NCBI RefSeq assembly: GCF_001640805.2
Contig: NC_066838.1
Coordinates: 21,962,557 to 22,026,556 of the forward strand
Direction of reading: 5' to 3'
DNA from: Lates calcarifer
Taxonomy: Eukaryota; Chordata; Actinopteri; Centropomidae
Length of the DNA stretch: 64,000 nucleotides
Notes under the pieces: model-generated
Databases searched by the model: none
Told to the model about the DNA's origin: nothing
The model's input: only the letters and a program-made list of their open reading frames with translations
Shown here: one piece after another, positions 11,106 through 22,816 of the stretch
How positions within the stretch are numbered: the stretch's first letter is position 1
Layout: each line of letters starts with the position of its first letter
Position numbers and translations under genes: made by a program

Positions 11106-13958
11106 AGATCTTATATGAACTGAGGTGAACTAAGAAGGAGTTTGAATTGGATTGGTTTGGCTTCAGTTCAGTTTTAGTGTCTCTAGATTGTTTAATCACC
11201 ATTTTAGCAGATTTTCCTCCTGACAACTATAAAATTCTGAAGTGAATTAAATAATAACCAGTTTTATCTAAATGCATCAGCTTGTCCAGCACAGAAACAT
11301 AGGTACTGCTATGGTTCATCAAAGAGCCATATATCTGTCAAACCCCAGTAAACATGCACAGTCTTCATGGGAAAGTGTCCGCGTACAGGACCTGAGGGAG
11401 AGACGGCGGAACCATTGGGACGTTTCATTTCAGCGAGCAGAGCAAACAGTCAGAGGATTTCCTCAATCAGAGGGTAAAGAGTGTGCGGTGAACAACCTCG
11501 CTGACAGAAACATGGAGACCTGCACTAGCAGCTGGGCGTGCTAACAACCTCTGGGATTTACTGTGGCGTGCAACACCCTTTAACTACAACACGGAGAGCC
11601 AGAATCAAACACATCACATGTGCACTCACTCACACTTACACCCACAATTAAACCTTTAGAGAATCACAACTTTGATGAGTCAAGCTTCAACAGTTTTTGT
11701 CGCTGACACTGTTTCTTTCTTTTTTTGTGCTTTTAACACATAGTTTGTATAAGTGTCAAACTCCCTGGTGCTTCATTAAGATGTTTCACTGAAAGTAGCA
11801 CTGGGATATCAGCACACCTGTGTTGACCAACAACTGAGAGATATTTCAAGAATGTATTTTGTACTTGCTGTTTATTTTTCGTGCTGAGATTACTCCCTGT
11901 CATAAATCTCAAAACTGTTCACAGCTGCAGTTGTCAGTGTCCAATAGGAAGCAGCCAAAAAAAAAAAAAAAAATCCTCATTTCCACTGATGTTGTGCTGT
12001 AACATCAGTAAATTTCTACGTTGCACTCACCATGCCAGCTGCTGCTGAATGAGGCATTGTTTAATGCAGATGGTGGAATCCAAAGACCTCACTCTTCCCT
12101 TTTCCATAAAAACGGTCTGCTATTAATAACCATATATCGACCTCCTTTGTCAACAAGAGCGACACATACAAATAATATGCTTGAAGGGAGACAATGGGGA
12201 GTTCCCTGAGATGAAAACAACAGGATGAGCCAGCCACTCATTACACTGTGTGGGTGTATGTGTGTATGTGTGTGAGATGTGACGAACGTCTCACCGGTCA
12301 ATTAAGTAAAATCCATCTTCAGTCCAAACTATTTGACATCCTTCTCACAGATTTCTCAAAATAACCTGTAACAGGTTCGATACAAAGGTTTCAGTCTAGT
12401 ACTTTAAATTATCCTGTACTTTATCTCATTTTCTGTTGTTTGGTTTAGCTGTGTAGTATTTTTTCACACTTCTATCACCTTGTTGTTTTATTATTTAAAG
12501 AAAGAGGAGGGTTGACAGTGGCACTTTTTTGAGTATTTGAGTATATACATAAGTATATGGTCAAATTAGAAACAGTCCAGTTCCAGTTACAAAGAAACTT
12601 AAAGTGGTTCGACAGGGTGTATTACAAGGACGCCTTTGTGCAAGAATTTGAGTGGGTGTGTGTGTGACAGAGAGAGAGTTAGAAGAGAAAATACAAACAA
12701 CTAAACCCAGTTATTAAAACAGGTTAAATGATGAATAAGATGCCTGAGCTGATTTACTGCCATACCTAGCACTGGCACAAGGTAGATCCACATAAGAGGA
12801 GAGTTCTGGGCCCCTTGAATTATTTCTCTGAAGGTGACAAATGTCTTAAACTTTACAGAAAAGTGGGGACATTTCTAATATGTCCTCTTTTAGTTATAAA
12901 AGATGTTCCTATGGGAACATTTAGTTAAGTAAGCGTCTAAGTTGGTCATAAAATAATGTCACCTACATGACTTTAGGGGGGCGTTCCATTTAGGTTACTT
13001 TAGCTAGCTGGTTATCATGCTAACCACAGTGATAGAAATAGAAGCAAAATATTGTCGTTGCTTTCCACAGCTGGAGACAGTTCTCTTGGAGAGTAAAGGA
13101 GTTTCTTCTACACTGGTAAGTAAACAGCTGTTAATGCTAACGTTAGCTATGTAGCGATAGCAAAACTTACATATAGCACCTTTAATAATTGTGTTTTTAT
13201 TGGTGGTTAACACCAACTGAAAGGCATATGTCGGTTTCACATGTGGTCAGTTTTGTTAAACCTATAACCACCTGTAATCACACCCAACAGTGTGATGTCA
13301 CAGCTCACTGACGCACACCTGGAGTACACCTGTGCATCTCTGCAGCAAGGTGAGAAGTTAAAGCTTTTAAGTTAAGTTAAACCATTTAACAGACTCACAA
13401 GAGAAGAATTGAAGCACCAGAGGCTGAGACAACACATTTCATGTAAGTCGTCTTTCATTTGACGCACACCCCCAGTTTGTAATGCAGTTCTTCTGTAAAT
13501 TTAATCTGAAATAACTGTAATCATCTTATTTTTTCAAACCTTGAAAACTGTCTTTGCACGGGCACAGAAAACTGTTTACACATGGAAAGTAGATGAACTG
13601 AACATCATGGGTAAAATTGGTTGATTGCCCCTTTAAGCTTTTAAACCACCTTGCTGGTGGAAAAAAATTGCACTTGTGGGGCAATAAGTGTCTGAACTGA
13701 ACAGTGGGTGTTAAGGAAATGACCCAGAACTCAAAATGTTTTTGTTCTGTTAAAAACAATATGAGCGTGAGTTACAGCAGTGATGCACTGCTCTCACCAC
13801 GTGGGGGCAGACTTTCTCACGGTGAAGAGAAGACCTCCTAATAATAGCTTCATCTTAAATGTGCCACTTATACAGGAAACTGTGGCTCCATTTCAAGTGA
13901 AGTGAGAATAAACACTGCTTGTTACAGCTTAACTCAAGTGCCAGATGAAATGTAAAAG

Positions 13959-16900
13959 ATGTCACAGACACTGCTCTTCATTAAGGTGAGTGAAACCTGA
14001 CTTTTTGTATCATCTCTGCAATTAAATCTCATATCATTACATTGATATTTTACCGATAATTCCATCTGCTTGACAAACAAAGGCAGTTCTATATATTGTC
14101 GCTTTATGTGTAGAAAATACACTGACTTTTCAGTTTATTAGGAACACCTATCTGAAACTAATCCAGACTAATACAGATAAGAGTTATTACAGTTCTGGTG
14201 TGTCAGACTGCTTTAGTTTTAGCTCAGTGTTCCTAATAAATTGAAACCTGAGTGTATTTGTGTCCTCTGAATACTGTGCTTTGATTATCTCAGCTGCTGT
14301 TGGTGCATCACACAGCCCAGAGTCTGACAGAAACCCAAGCACACTGCAATGACAATGTCTCACTGAAGTGTGCAGATGACATTGACAGCATGGATTTTCT
14401 CTCAGTGACATGGTACAAGGTCAGTGACCCATTTCAGGCTTTCAGCCATAAATGAAGCTACATTTAAACCAGTGGTTCCCAACCTTTTTTTGTCTGATGT
14501 GCCCTGCAGCTCCGTCAGATGAACTCAAGTACCCGCACCCATCATGTTACAAAAAAGTTCTTCTATCACTGGACTAGAAACTGGCTGCTATTTAACACTA
14601 TTAATTATATACAACTCTATATTGTTTTAAGCCAACAGTTTATACTTTTAGCTAATTTTTATGGATGTTTATTTTCCTCTTTAAAATATTTCATGATTGC
14701 TATTTTTTAATTGATGATAGTTGTTTAGTTAAGCTTTCTTCATACACACTGGTAACTGCAGAAGTGCCCCTCGTAAAGAATCAGTGATTTAAGCTACAAT
14801 AAAACCACATTCATAGTTTGTTTCATCTTGTATGTCACTGATTTTCTTTCAATTTGATAAGGAGATGTAAATATAGCCTTCTGTTACATTGAACAGATCA
14901 CAGATGAGAAAAAACGAGGCATTATCAGGAGAGGTAAAGGCGACAGCCAAACCCAGAACTACACATTCCCTCGTGAAGCCAAGTTTGGATCTGGAGGCAC
15001 GTACAGTTTGGTGCTCTTCAGTGTGAAGCCTGGGGATTCAGGCACCTACGAGTGTGCCATCAGTGCAGATATAGGAGGTCGAAATCAGAATCACGAAGTC
15101 AAGCTACTGGTTCATGGTAAGATCTGAGTTTTATTTCCACCACTGTTAGAGCATCTGGACTCAAAATATCCCAATGTGATAAAAATAGATGGTTAAATAC
15201 GTGACTAATGCTCAAAAATCAAGTGTGTGTTACAGTTTTCTGGTCACAGCTTTTGAGGATGCACTGAAATAGAGAACTTTATCACTATATTTATCCGTGT
15301 AGTTTTAACAGACAAAGCAACATTACATTTTGAATTTATCTGACAAAGGTCCCAAACTTGTCTTTCTTAACCTCATTTCTGCTTCTGCAAAAGTCTCACA
15401 AGGTGCAGAGCCACATCAAAAAGCAGGAAACGCACTTTAAGACTATTTATTTCCCCAGACACATACAGTATGTTCCTTTCCACCGTGACATTTATGCATT
15501 TTCCATACAAACATACATATTCTACCATTCATAAAAATACATGTCCATTAATGGATAAATGTTGCCTTTGCTTTTCAGGTAAAGACATTTTAGCACAGAT
15601 TTTTGTTGTCAGCTGAACTTGAGAAACAATCATAGATTTATACCAGTTTGAACTTATATCTCATTCATGCACTGATTTCTTCTTTTTTTGTCTTTTGTTT
15701 TGCTCTAATACAGAGTGTGTGACCCGGGCTGAACTGACAACAGCAACAGCTGTGCTGAACTCGACTCTGTCCACACTGCCCTGTCAACAACAAGCCGAGG
15801 ACCTGCCAGTTGTGTGGAGTGTTGTCGGCTACGTGGCCATCGGCCTCGTCAAAATCTTTTTATGCGTCATCAGCATCTTGGTAAATAAACTCTATTTATT
15901 TATGCACTATATGCATCTGTGAGAGGTTGTGAAACAGACGTGTTTAAGTGAATTTATTTGTAGAATACAGGTAAAAACAAATAAGTATTCTTCATGATAA
16001 CTGATCAAAAAACTTAAGGGGTCTGAGGATGGAACGTAGGCTGGTGCCAATCCATGCAGGGCTTTAAAAATATATAAAAGAATCATAAAATCAATTTTAT
16101 AAGCAGTGATGGGAGGCCAATGAAGGGGAGGGCCTTGTTTCTGCAGTTTTACAACGTCAGACCAAGATAACCATGACTGACTCCTACACAAAGAGTTTCT
16201 GTCTGCACAACAGCATCATGACTGAATATGATTGATTCAAGTTTAAAAGAAACAATGTTGACTTTCATTTGGGAAGAGAAGACAGGTGGTGGTTTCCTGT
16301 GTTAAAAATGTGATGTTTTGTTGACCTTTTCATGCAGCCATGGATGGATTATGAAATGCTGGGCCCCAGGGCACAGACATGTGAAAGGCCCCTGATCCCC
16401 CACCCCCACCCCACAACCCAACACAGGAGCAAAAACCGCCACACTGAAAGTAGAAAAGAGACTCAAAACATGAGACACTGCACCTGCGACCTGGATACAC
16501 CTGCATTTGTGGTGGTTTTGCATCTCTTTTTGCATCTTATTGCAGTGTCTCTTTACAATTGTTTTGTGGACATTCTGCGTTTCTTTGTAGTTGTCTTATT
16601 GACTCTGAACCCCTGGGCTCCTGGCACTGTGCCTGGTAGTTCAATGATTCCTCCATGCATTCAGCCTGACCTCCTCCATATGCAGACTTTGTCATTCTAT
16701 AATCACATCACCTCATTCCTCCTTTGTCCCCTTCATAATTATTACAGCTGCAACGTGTTGTTTTGGGATATTTGCTGAAACGACAGCTGCTGTCATTCTT
16801 CCTCTGAGGACATTCCCCAAAAGAGAGAAAATAATAAAAAGAAAATATATATGATATAGAAGATATAAAAAGTATTTTATATAGTATAAAATACTACCGT

Positions 16901-17767
16901 TATATATATATACAGTTTTTCAGAAATGACACATGGACATTTGAAAGCCAGAGAGCAGTGGTTAAACCACAGATCTGAAGGCTAAAAATGATAGCCTCTG
17001 TCTTCCTCTTGTTCATCTACTGAAAGATTTTTTTTCATCCAACATTTCAGTGCACACCCTGAGCCTTGGTTGGTTTGAAGGGGAAGTACAGCTACACAAC
17101 AGTGTTTTCCAAAAACTGACTTCTGTGGAAATGTGTAATCAAAAAATAAAAGTCCCAAACTGGAGCCTTGTGGAACGCCACAAGAGACAGGTGCAGAGGA
17201 GACAAAACGCCTAACGCGCTGATTTAAACTGCCGAAGAGAAACAGCTCACACCAAAGTTTTATTTTCTTTATTTACTCTCCCACAGTCTACACACAGTGG
17301 CCACTTTATTAGGAACACCTGTAATATCTAATGCATTTATTATGGAGGTTTTAGTTTGCAGTTTGACGGGACACTGTAAGAAGTAATGCACATGATGAGA
17401 TGCATTACTGTAAAACTTCCGTTTATTCCACTTTACATGGAAAAATGCATTATACATCAATGCCAGCTTTTCTATTCAATGTGAAACCCTAGTATCCTGT
17501 CTTGTTTGGGGATTTTACAGCTCTTACAATAAGGTGGCTGTTAGTCATGTTTGTGAACAGATCGTAGGCGACTGAGACGCGGTTTCCTCTAAGAACAGCA
17601 GCCTGCCTCCACCTTAAGGGTTTTTCTGTTGGCTGAATATGTGGGTGGACTCTTTCCAAATGAACTGTCCACTGAATTGATTTATTGTGCTGTGTTTTGT
17701 CTCTTTCTTTGTGCTCATTCAGGTTATTCGCATCAGGTCTTCAAAACGGCGGCTGCGCAGGTGGTGA
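13959..17767 (+). CDS. CD83-like single V-domain type I membrane protein
   Basis: Five exons (13959-13985, 14294-14419, 14897-15116, 15714-15880, 17723-17767) give 194 residues in one continuous frame. The order is signal peptide (about 1-19), one V-set Ig domain, a stalk, one membrane span and a 14-17 residue basic tail. In the V domain I see the B-strand Cys (SLKC), the core Trp (VTWYK) and DSGTYEC. Three points match CD83: an extra Cys seven residues before the B-strand Cys (CNDNVSLKC), a Cys just after the last strand (LLVHEC), and a V domain split across two exons. Unlike mammalian CD83, the span holds a Lys (AIGLVKIFLCVIS), and the tail has no tyrosine motif. Two N-glycosylation sequons are visible (NYT, NST). 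A V-type receptor of another family remains possible. Confidence 0.75.
14119..14255. repeat. Foldback element with TTTATTAGGAACA ends
   Basis: The ends ACACTGACTTTTCAGTTTAT at 14119 and, inverted, AATAAATTGAAACC...GTGT at 14255 form imperfect inverted repeats around GGAACACC. The element lies in intron 1 of the CD83-like gene. Another copy of one end (ACTTTATTAGGAACACCTG) is at about 17300-17325 in intron 4. Confidence 0.5.
16010..16191 (-). mobile_element. Fragment of a non-LTR retrotransposon ORF2
   Basis: Read on the minus strand, the segment encodes YKIDFMILLYIFKALHGLAP. This matches the (K/R)I(D/E)FKILLLTFKALxGLAP motif near the C-terminal end of fish LINE ORF2 proteins. Only a short piece remains, inside intron 4 of the CD83-like gene and opposite to its transcription. 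It is a dead remnant. Confidence 0.65.
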
Positions 17768-18141
17768 AGCTGCCTGTTTGGACACTTCAGGGAAATCATG
17801 TAAATACACAGACACATCAACAAGTGGAAGGGATTTTATTTTGTAGTTTTTATTTATTCTACTTTACATGTTTGATTAATGTGTTTTTCTGGTACTTTCA
17901 TTTTGAAAAAAGTGGAGCGGACATAGGAGGATGTAAGGTCTCTACAGAGGAACAAATACAGCAGTCAAGCAAGCACGTCATTTGTAAACTGAATCTATTG
18001 CACTATATCTTTTTACATTTTACAGTAATTTCAACAAACCTCTGATATGCTACTAACACTGAACAGCAGGCTTCGAACTGCAAAGTTTATCACTTAAATC
18101 TAAAGTATTCTACTGATTCTGTGTTATTAGTAAATGATAAA

Positions 18142-18147
18142 AATAAA
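18142..18147 (+). promoter_or_regulatory. Polyadenylation signal of the CD83-like gene
   Basis: AATAAA lies 375 bp after the stop codon at 17765-17767. It is the first good hexamer downstream. Confidence 0.5.
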
Positions 18148-18149
18148 TA

Positions 18150-21100
18150 TCCCCTATGAAAACTAACCAAAGGTCTCTCTCACTGTGGTTTTCAGCCGCC
18201 GCATTTTGCACTTTTATTTCCTGTCCTAAATCGAGCGCTCAAAGAAAATGATTCTGAAACTCTGACACCACAAACACCAACAAACATAATTTCAACAAAT
18301 ATTTATCACTGATGTTTTGTGGCTTCTTTATCATTTAAACATTTCAGGTGTCATTTTCAGCTCCAAACTTCTTGCCTCCTCTTGAGATGATGTGGTTCCT
18401 GTTTAAGAGATGAAGTGAAAGTGCAGATAGTGTATTCATGCTTTCAAGTCTGCTTTGACTTTCACTTCTGAGGATGTAAAAAAAATCCCAACAGCTTTTA
18501 TCCAGCATTTAAAAAAAACAACAACTGGTGTAAAAACCCAGTAGTCATCACAGAGGAGTGATCGTCTACCACTGCGCTCTCCTCCTGGTTTACAGAGTCA
18601 AACTTAAGCAGGGAACACATTAAATAAATCACAGCCTTTTGTAAATATTGATTAGAGAGGTGAGGCATCTCACTGAGGGCAGCTCAGTGTGTAGAGAGTG
18701 GACAATAATGAGCACAGATCTCCACCTACTGGTAGATGACAACGCCACAGTCAGACAAGAATCATCAAAGATTTATTTTAGTAAAAACAAATGAAATTTG
18801 TGTGATTTTTTGTTGGAAAAGTCGAAGTGTTCCACTTAAATCATTACACATATTTACAATGTTTAAAAAAGCTGTCGCACAGTGATTAATAAAATGTGCG
18901 TTTAAATTATGGATCAATAATGTAAATAAAAGAAAGCAAGGTAGAATAAATATTAACAAAATGTGTCTTTATTTGACAAATTATTTCTTTAATTATTAAA
19001 AGGAATCAAAGTATTATATTTAAAAAGGGTTTTAGTTTAACTTTTTAAAATTTAATTTACTTTCACTCACTGTCTGCCCATTTTATTCTTTATTAGAAAC
19101 AATAACAGTCAATAACAAAACTGTATTTTACTGTTTGCTGACAAATCTCATTTCACATCTCAGTATTTTCCTGTCTATATAGATATAGGCTACAAACACA
19201 TATATACATACAGATCAACAGCAATAGCTCTGACGTAGCTGACACATTGCTCTGTGGGACTACATCAGGCTCTGACTCTTCAAACACAGGTGTAACTAAT
19301 CACATTAATTACCACCTTGTATTGATCTGGACCGGGAGCTGCTGTTGTGAGTTCCACCTGTGGTTTTGCTGCTCCAACGAGTCAAAATATCTGCTGTGAA
19401 AAAGGTGCATGAATCTGACTCATCTGTTAAAGAAACAAGAGCTGTTTGATGCTAACAAGGCTGTCAAGATTCAGGTAAGCACGATTTATTCAAGGAGAAA
19501 AACAGAATATTAGGTACAAACTGATTTTTAACAGAGCACAGAAGCTGCTGATGATCAAGCTAAAATATGTGGAGGCCTCTCTACTGATCTTTAACACAGA
19601 CTGTGGGGCTTTTGTTTTGCTTTTTGTTGTTGTTTTAAGTGAAAAGAATAAAATACAACCTCTGCAGCAAACAGACATTAAAAATGAACCATCAGATGTT
19701 TTTGGGCATCCTGCTAATCTGTGCAAATAGTTTCCTGTGTCACTGACTGCAACACAACCACAAAGCAGAATATTTCCACCCACATACGTAACAGTTAGTA
19801 GAAAGGGTGCTTATCCTGAGAACTGACTTAGTACAGCACTCAAAGTTTTGAATATACAACCTCTGTTTGTTGCCAGGGTTGTATTTTACTTCTTTTCACT
19901 TCAAAAATCAACACAGTACTTACAACTGTAGAACTGCAGTTCCTTTCTAGACCAGATATCACAAGGTGTTTCAAAATAAAAATAACTAGACTGGTGCTCA
20001 GTGGAGTGCAAATCAGTTACGTACTTTTTGCTTTATCTTGTTGACAAAAAAACAAAAAACAACCAAAACAAAAAACGAAACCTCTTTGGTGGAGATAATT
20101 AGAGGTGAGAATAAATAAATACGTTAAGATAAGTATATGTTGGATATATGTTGATGTTGAGCTAAATTACTGTTCAATTAACAAATGCAGTTTTTTTCTT
20201 GTATATCTTTATGTAATGTAATTTAAATTCAGTCGATTCAGTTACAGTATGGTGAATGTAAAAATTACACTAACTGGTTGGAAACCCTGCTGCTAGTATC
20301 TAACTGTAAATTTTACATTTGTTTCTTCCTTTTTTTTAAGCTCCTGATGACGATGCTGTGGAGTCAAGGAAAGTCGAGTCAACAAAGACGAGGTCAGGAA
20401 ACCTCTACGGGTTCTCTCTGCAGTGTCCGTGACCTGATGACAGACCTCTACAGGCACCTGTTTACATCTGGTAAACTTTAAACACTTCTTAAATACCTTG
20501 TTGCTTTTCGTCATGAAAGTGACGCCTCCTCTTGCTCTGTGGGTTTAGTGTTTTACCACTGAACAAACACTGTAACTAACCTAAATCGTGTCATGTTCTT
20601 TTACCGTATCATGAGGCATCTGAACCATTACGTGCAGGTACAGATGAAGTATTCATTCCCATCATCTGCAGGGGTTTAACTGCTGGTGTTGTGACATCAG
20701 AGATAAGAGGGAGAAGACTGGTCTGTTAATGTCTCATTACACCTGGAAACCTTTAAAGAATCCTTGACCTTTTGATAAAGCAAAGCTGTTTTCAGCTCGT
20801 CCTGACCTTTACAGGTCATTAAGGTATTAACACACAGATGGACCCAAACATCTTCAAAGGTCAAATCTTTAGTTCAAAATCACAGGAGAGCAACAAGCAT
20901 CACAATCCCTCATATCCATCACCTGATAGCATTCCTGGAAGAGATAAGAGTTCTCTCTCTTTAGACGACAATAGCCACAAAACATTGGTGTCACTTCACG
21001 ATCTGCCCTCTTTTAACAAGCTGTACTACAGGATATGAAAATCTGCCTCTTTTGCAATCGTTTCCTGAATCTAATCTGCATCCCAGTCAAGTGACTGATT

Positions 21101-22816
21101 TGTAATAACACATCACATCTGTGTTTTTTCTGTGAAATTAGTCAGAACTTTCTTTAAGTCTCATGTTTCCCAAGAATAGGAAGCTCAGAAAGTTAACAGC
21201 TCTCTCCTTCTTTGTATCTCTTTAATGAAAACTATTTACGTGAATGAATTTGAGATATGGTTATACATTCACAAGTATTATCAAAAAGGTCTGACATTTT
21301 AAATTCTGATTTAAAACAAAACAAAAAAGAGTATATAAATATATCTGCATGTGCTAACATTAAAACATCCCATTTACACCTGGCATAAAGATGCAATCTG
21401 TATCTGGACAAAAAGGAAAAATGCACGTTAATGCAGGGTGTAAATAGATGCAGAAGGTACAGGGATTGGATCACTGACCAAATCTCGACCAGGTGTGTTA
21501 AATCACATGTGTAGATACCCAGCCTTCCCTGAAAATCCCCAATCACAATCAGGAAGTTACATAAACCCACCTCCTCTGGCCTGCAAGCCCTCCATACCAC
21601 CTGAGCGACAAAGACGACTACTACTCCTGTGTTAATATGCTGAGATGAGTCAAACTACTGACAGCTTCGATTTATTTTATTTTTTTCTATTATTGTTACT
21701 GCTGACATCTTAATTTGATATTTATGTTTGTCTTTATATATTATCTCCTTTCATGTATAGATAAAAATCATCCATCCATATTTTATTTATCTGACAATTT
21801 CACCACCTGAACAATTTCTCCATTAAATTACAAGAAGAAGAGGGGTAAATAAAAACACTTAAACTCTGAATGACTCATTTTACTAATTACTAATAGTACA
21901 ACTCACCAATAAAACTCTAAATCCTCCAGGAACAAAACTGATTTTTGATTTTATACATTTTCAGACTGAGAACATTATTTACACGAGAATCCTTATAAAA
22001 AATAATAATGTAACATCCATTATTACAAAGCAACACTAAAATAATGTATCTAACTCAATATGAGCATACAGTAAACAAGCAGTACAGTATTCTGTGGGTC
22101 ACTTTCTTTCCTCAAAAGTTGCTTACATGTGACTGTTAAATGTTGCAACATTTCCTGGAGATGTGTTATATTTCTCTGACCTATGAAATGATCCTGGCTA
22201 CACACTGATTTTTGTAAAATGTCAGAAGCCAGAAAGGTTGGAAAGCACATGTTTAATCTTTAACTGTTTTAAAGCTTGTTAAATATACTGTGTATAATCT
22301 TCATCTTAAAAGTAATCTGTAACTAAAGCTGTAGTGGAGTAGAAAGTACAGCATTCCCCTCTGGAGTGCGGTGGAGTGGAGGTATAAAGTAGCATAAAAT
22401 GGAAATACTTGAGTACAAGTACTTCAGAATTGTGCTTGAGTACAGTACTTTGAGAAAATGTACTTTACACCATTGCGCTAATGTTGCAACAAAAAAAAGG
22501 GAGGGGGGAGAAAATGGAGAACTACTGACCAAAGAGCAGTGACCCAATAAACATGAATGAAGTTCTGCAGAAGTCAGTGAGTGAGCTGTGCCTCCCTGCC
22601 TCTGAAGATGCTTCATTCTCTCCTCCAGCCTGGGAGGAAGAGGCCTGCCCGCTTAACTCTTTGACACCACCGTACGAGGAGTTAACGTGTAGCAAAGCGT
22701 GTAGTTAATCTTCTCTACACTTGGCCAGAGGCTTCAAAGTGCTGCCCAACAGGCTCCTCTCAGCACAGTCCCAGAGCTCCTTTTCCCCCAGACAGAGTCA
22801 AAACTTCCCTCTGGAG
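18150..22816. other. Intergenic region before slc13a3
   Basis: I recognise no gene here; the open frames are short and unlike known proteins. A copy of the TACTTGAGTACAAGTACTT-type repeat lies at about 22325-22480. Just upstream of slc13a3, GTTAAC (about 22680) and GTTAAT (about 22704) resemble HNF1 half-sites, which would suit a kidney gene, but this is suggestive only. No TATA box is evident for slc13a3. Confidence 0.5.

Larger units (their letters stand above)
6470..13958. other. Intergenic region between tcf15 and the CD83-like gene
   Basis: I find no exon series that reads as a known protein here. The contents I can name are a CA-rich microsatellite (6838-6880), a perfect DR1 motif (7143-7155), a GC-rich block with overlapping open frames (about 7560-8130), a CRE with a 7-bp repeat (8912-8941), a possible retroelement tail (about 10985-11105) and a poly-A run near 11956-11973. 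The rest looks like ordinary AT-rich intergenic DNA. Confidence 0.55.

Noticed and set aside
22721..22816. N-terminal extension of slc13a3 from an upstream in-frame ATG
   Set aside because: The start at 22817 gives an N-terminus of family length leading straight into the first membrane span. The extra 32 residues have no counterpart in the mammalian protein.
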